Below, piece after piece: positions 63,537 to 64,000 of a stretch of DNA of 64,000 nucleotides; the first letter of the stretch is position 1; the number at the start of each line of letters is the position of its first letter. The DNA is from UBA12170 sp964293475 (GTDB lineage: Bacteria > Bacteroidota > Bacteroidia > Bacteroidales > UBA12170). Both the position numbers and the translations under genes were made by a program. The stretch covers positions 1 to 64,000 of the forward strand of contig CAXYYJ010000008.1 of assembly GCA_964293475.1 (NCBI GenBank), given 5' to 3'. The notes under the pieces are model-generated. The model searched no databases. It was not told the origin of the DNA and was given only the letters and a program-made list of their open reading frames with translations.

Positions 63537-64000
63537 TTATTCCACAATCATTTTTTTGGTTACGCTGTCGGCACCTACGCGAACTGTGTAGAAATAAACA
63601 CCGGCTTCCAATTCGCTGGCATTCAATTCAACATTCATGGTTCCGTTGATGGTTCCGGCATTTTGGGTATAAACCATTTGACCCAACATATTGGTAACTT
63701 CCACAGAAACAGGAGCAACAGTGGTGCTGCTGATTGTGATGGTGGTAGTTCCGGTGAATGGGTTAGGTTGGTTTTGAGCTACAGAAATTTTTTCTGAAAC
63801 TAATTTTTCGTCAATTGCAACATATTCATCATTAAGAGCAGGAAATTCAATGCCTGTAATATAACTTACAGTTACTGGATCTGCTGATGCACTTCCATTG
63901 CTGGCAAATTCTCCTGGAGAAACAGCCTGAACAGTAGGAATTGTGAAAATTCCGTTAGCTTCATCATAAATGGCTTGTTCAGCAGTGTGACAGAAATAAT
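63537..64000 (-). CDS. C-terminal part of a T9SS type A sorting-domain protein (partial)
   Basis: The frame is open to the window edge and ends at TAA 63537-63539. Its last 85 residues are a T9SS type A sorting domain: QNQPNPFTGTTTITIS, VEVTNMLGQMVYTQ, LEAGVYFYTVRVGADSVTKK then MIVE. Preceding visible residues are a linker with Ser/Ala/Asp and no assigned family. The rest of the protein lies outside the window. Confidence 0.85.
   Translation of the reverse strand, partial: YFCHTAEQAIYDEANGIFTIPTVQAVSPGEFASNGSASADPVTVSYITGIEFPALNDEYVAIDEKLVSEKISVAQNQPNPFTGTTTITISSTTVAPVSVEVTNMLGQMVYTQNAGTINGTMNVELNASELEAGVYFYTVRVGADSVTKKMIVE

Overview
The window looks like a chromosome segment of a member of the Bacteroidota. 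Many genes are preceded by the Bacteroidota-type promoter (TTG, about 19-21 bases, then TAnnTTTG), and Shine-Dalgarno sequences are mostly absent. Three proteins end in, or look like they end in, type IX secretion (T9SS) sorting domains, the tyrosine recombinase is of the Bacteroidetes type, and there are lipoproteins, a PorT-like barrel and a SlyD with a His/Cys tail. The core genes are moderately GC-rich, and two stretches are clearly AT-rich (about 12.6-17.1 kb and 49.4-60.3 kb). A placement below phylum level is not safe from this window.

0-12.5 kb is housekeeping: the tail of a citrate-synthase-like gene, asnS, rpoN, a large secreted HExxH/beta-propeller/barrel protein, a ferritin-like protein, topA, miaB, purA and a tRNA-Ala(GGC) with its promoter and terminator. 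12.5-17.2 kb is a compact integrative element inserted in the tRNA 3' end. It is bounded by a 119-bp direct repeat and carries an integrase, a predicted superfamily-A-like (TV-Pol-like) polymerase, two or three small unknown genes and repeated TGTTGTWCAA sites near both ends.

17.4-27.9 kb is again core: hisS, hutH, an FKBP lipoprotein coupled to a GT39/ArnT-like membrane protein, two secreted DUF3857/transglutaminase-like proteins that lack the catalytic cysteine, ssb and a small unknown gene. 27.98-39.04 kb is a four-gene saccharide operon: a secreted multidomain six-hairpin enzyme, a GPH-type sugar symporter with an unusual insertion of about 200 residues, a GH35 enzyme and a GH94 phosphorylase of about 1,110 residues. 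The pair GH35 + long GH94 suggests import and cytoplasmic phosphorolysis of a beta-glucan oligosaccharide, possibly beta-1,2-linked.

39.1-49.0 kb is mostly on the minus strand: a leucine-rich-repeat protein overlapping lnt, a SLOG-O6-alkylguanine alkyltransferase fusion, a PorT-like barrel, an overlapping LOG / P-loop kinase / dCMP deaminase set, small membrane and lipoproteins, a secreted isochorismatase and a T9SS cargo protein.

49.2-60.3 kb is an AT-rich accessory island, all on the minus strand. It holds an AlbA_2/Schlafen-type regulator, a C-terminally cut antitoxin-like gene, a Fic AMP-transferase with palindromic sites at its promoter, a candidate toxin-antitoxin-like pair, and a three-gene candidate defence or stress system: a CBS/HEPN-like protein, a RapA-like SNF2 ATPase and an Hsp70/actin-fold protein. 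The last two genes are 1 base apart. 60.5-64 kb has a T9SS-exported serine hydrolase, a region of strong hairpin repeats, slyD and the C-terminus of another T9SS cargo protein.
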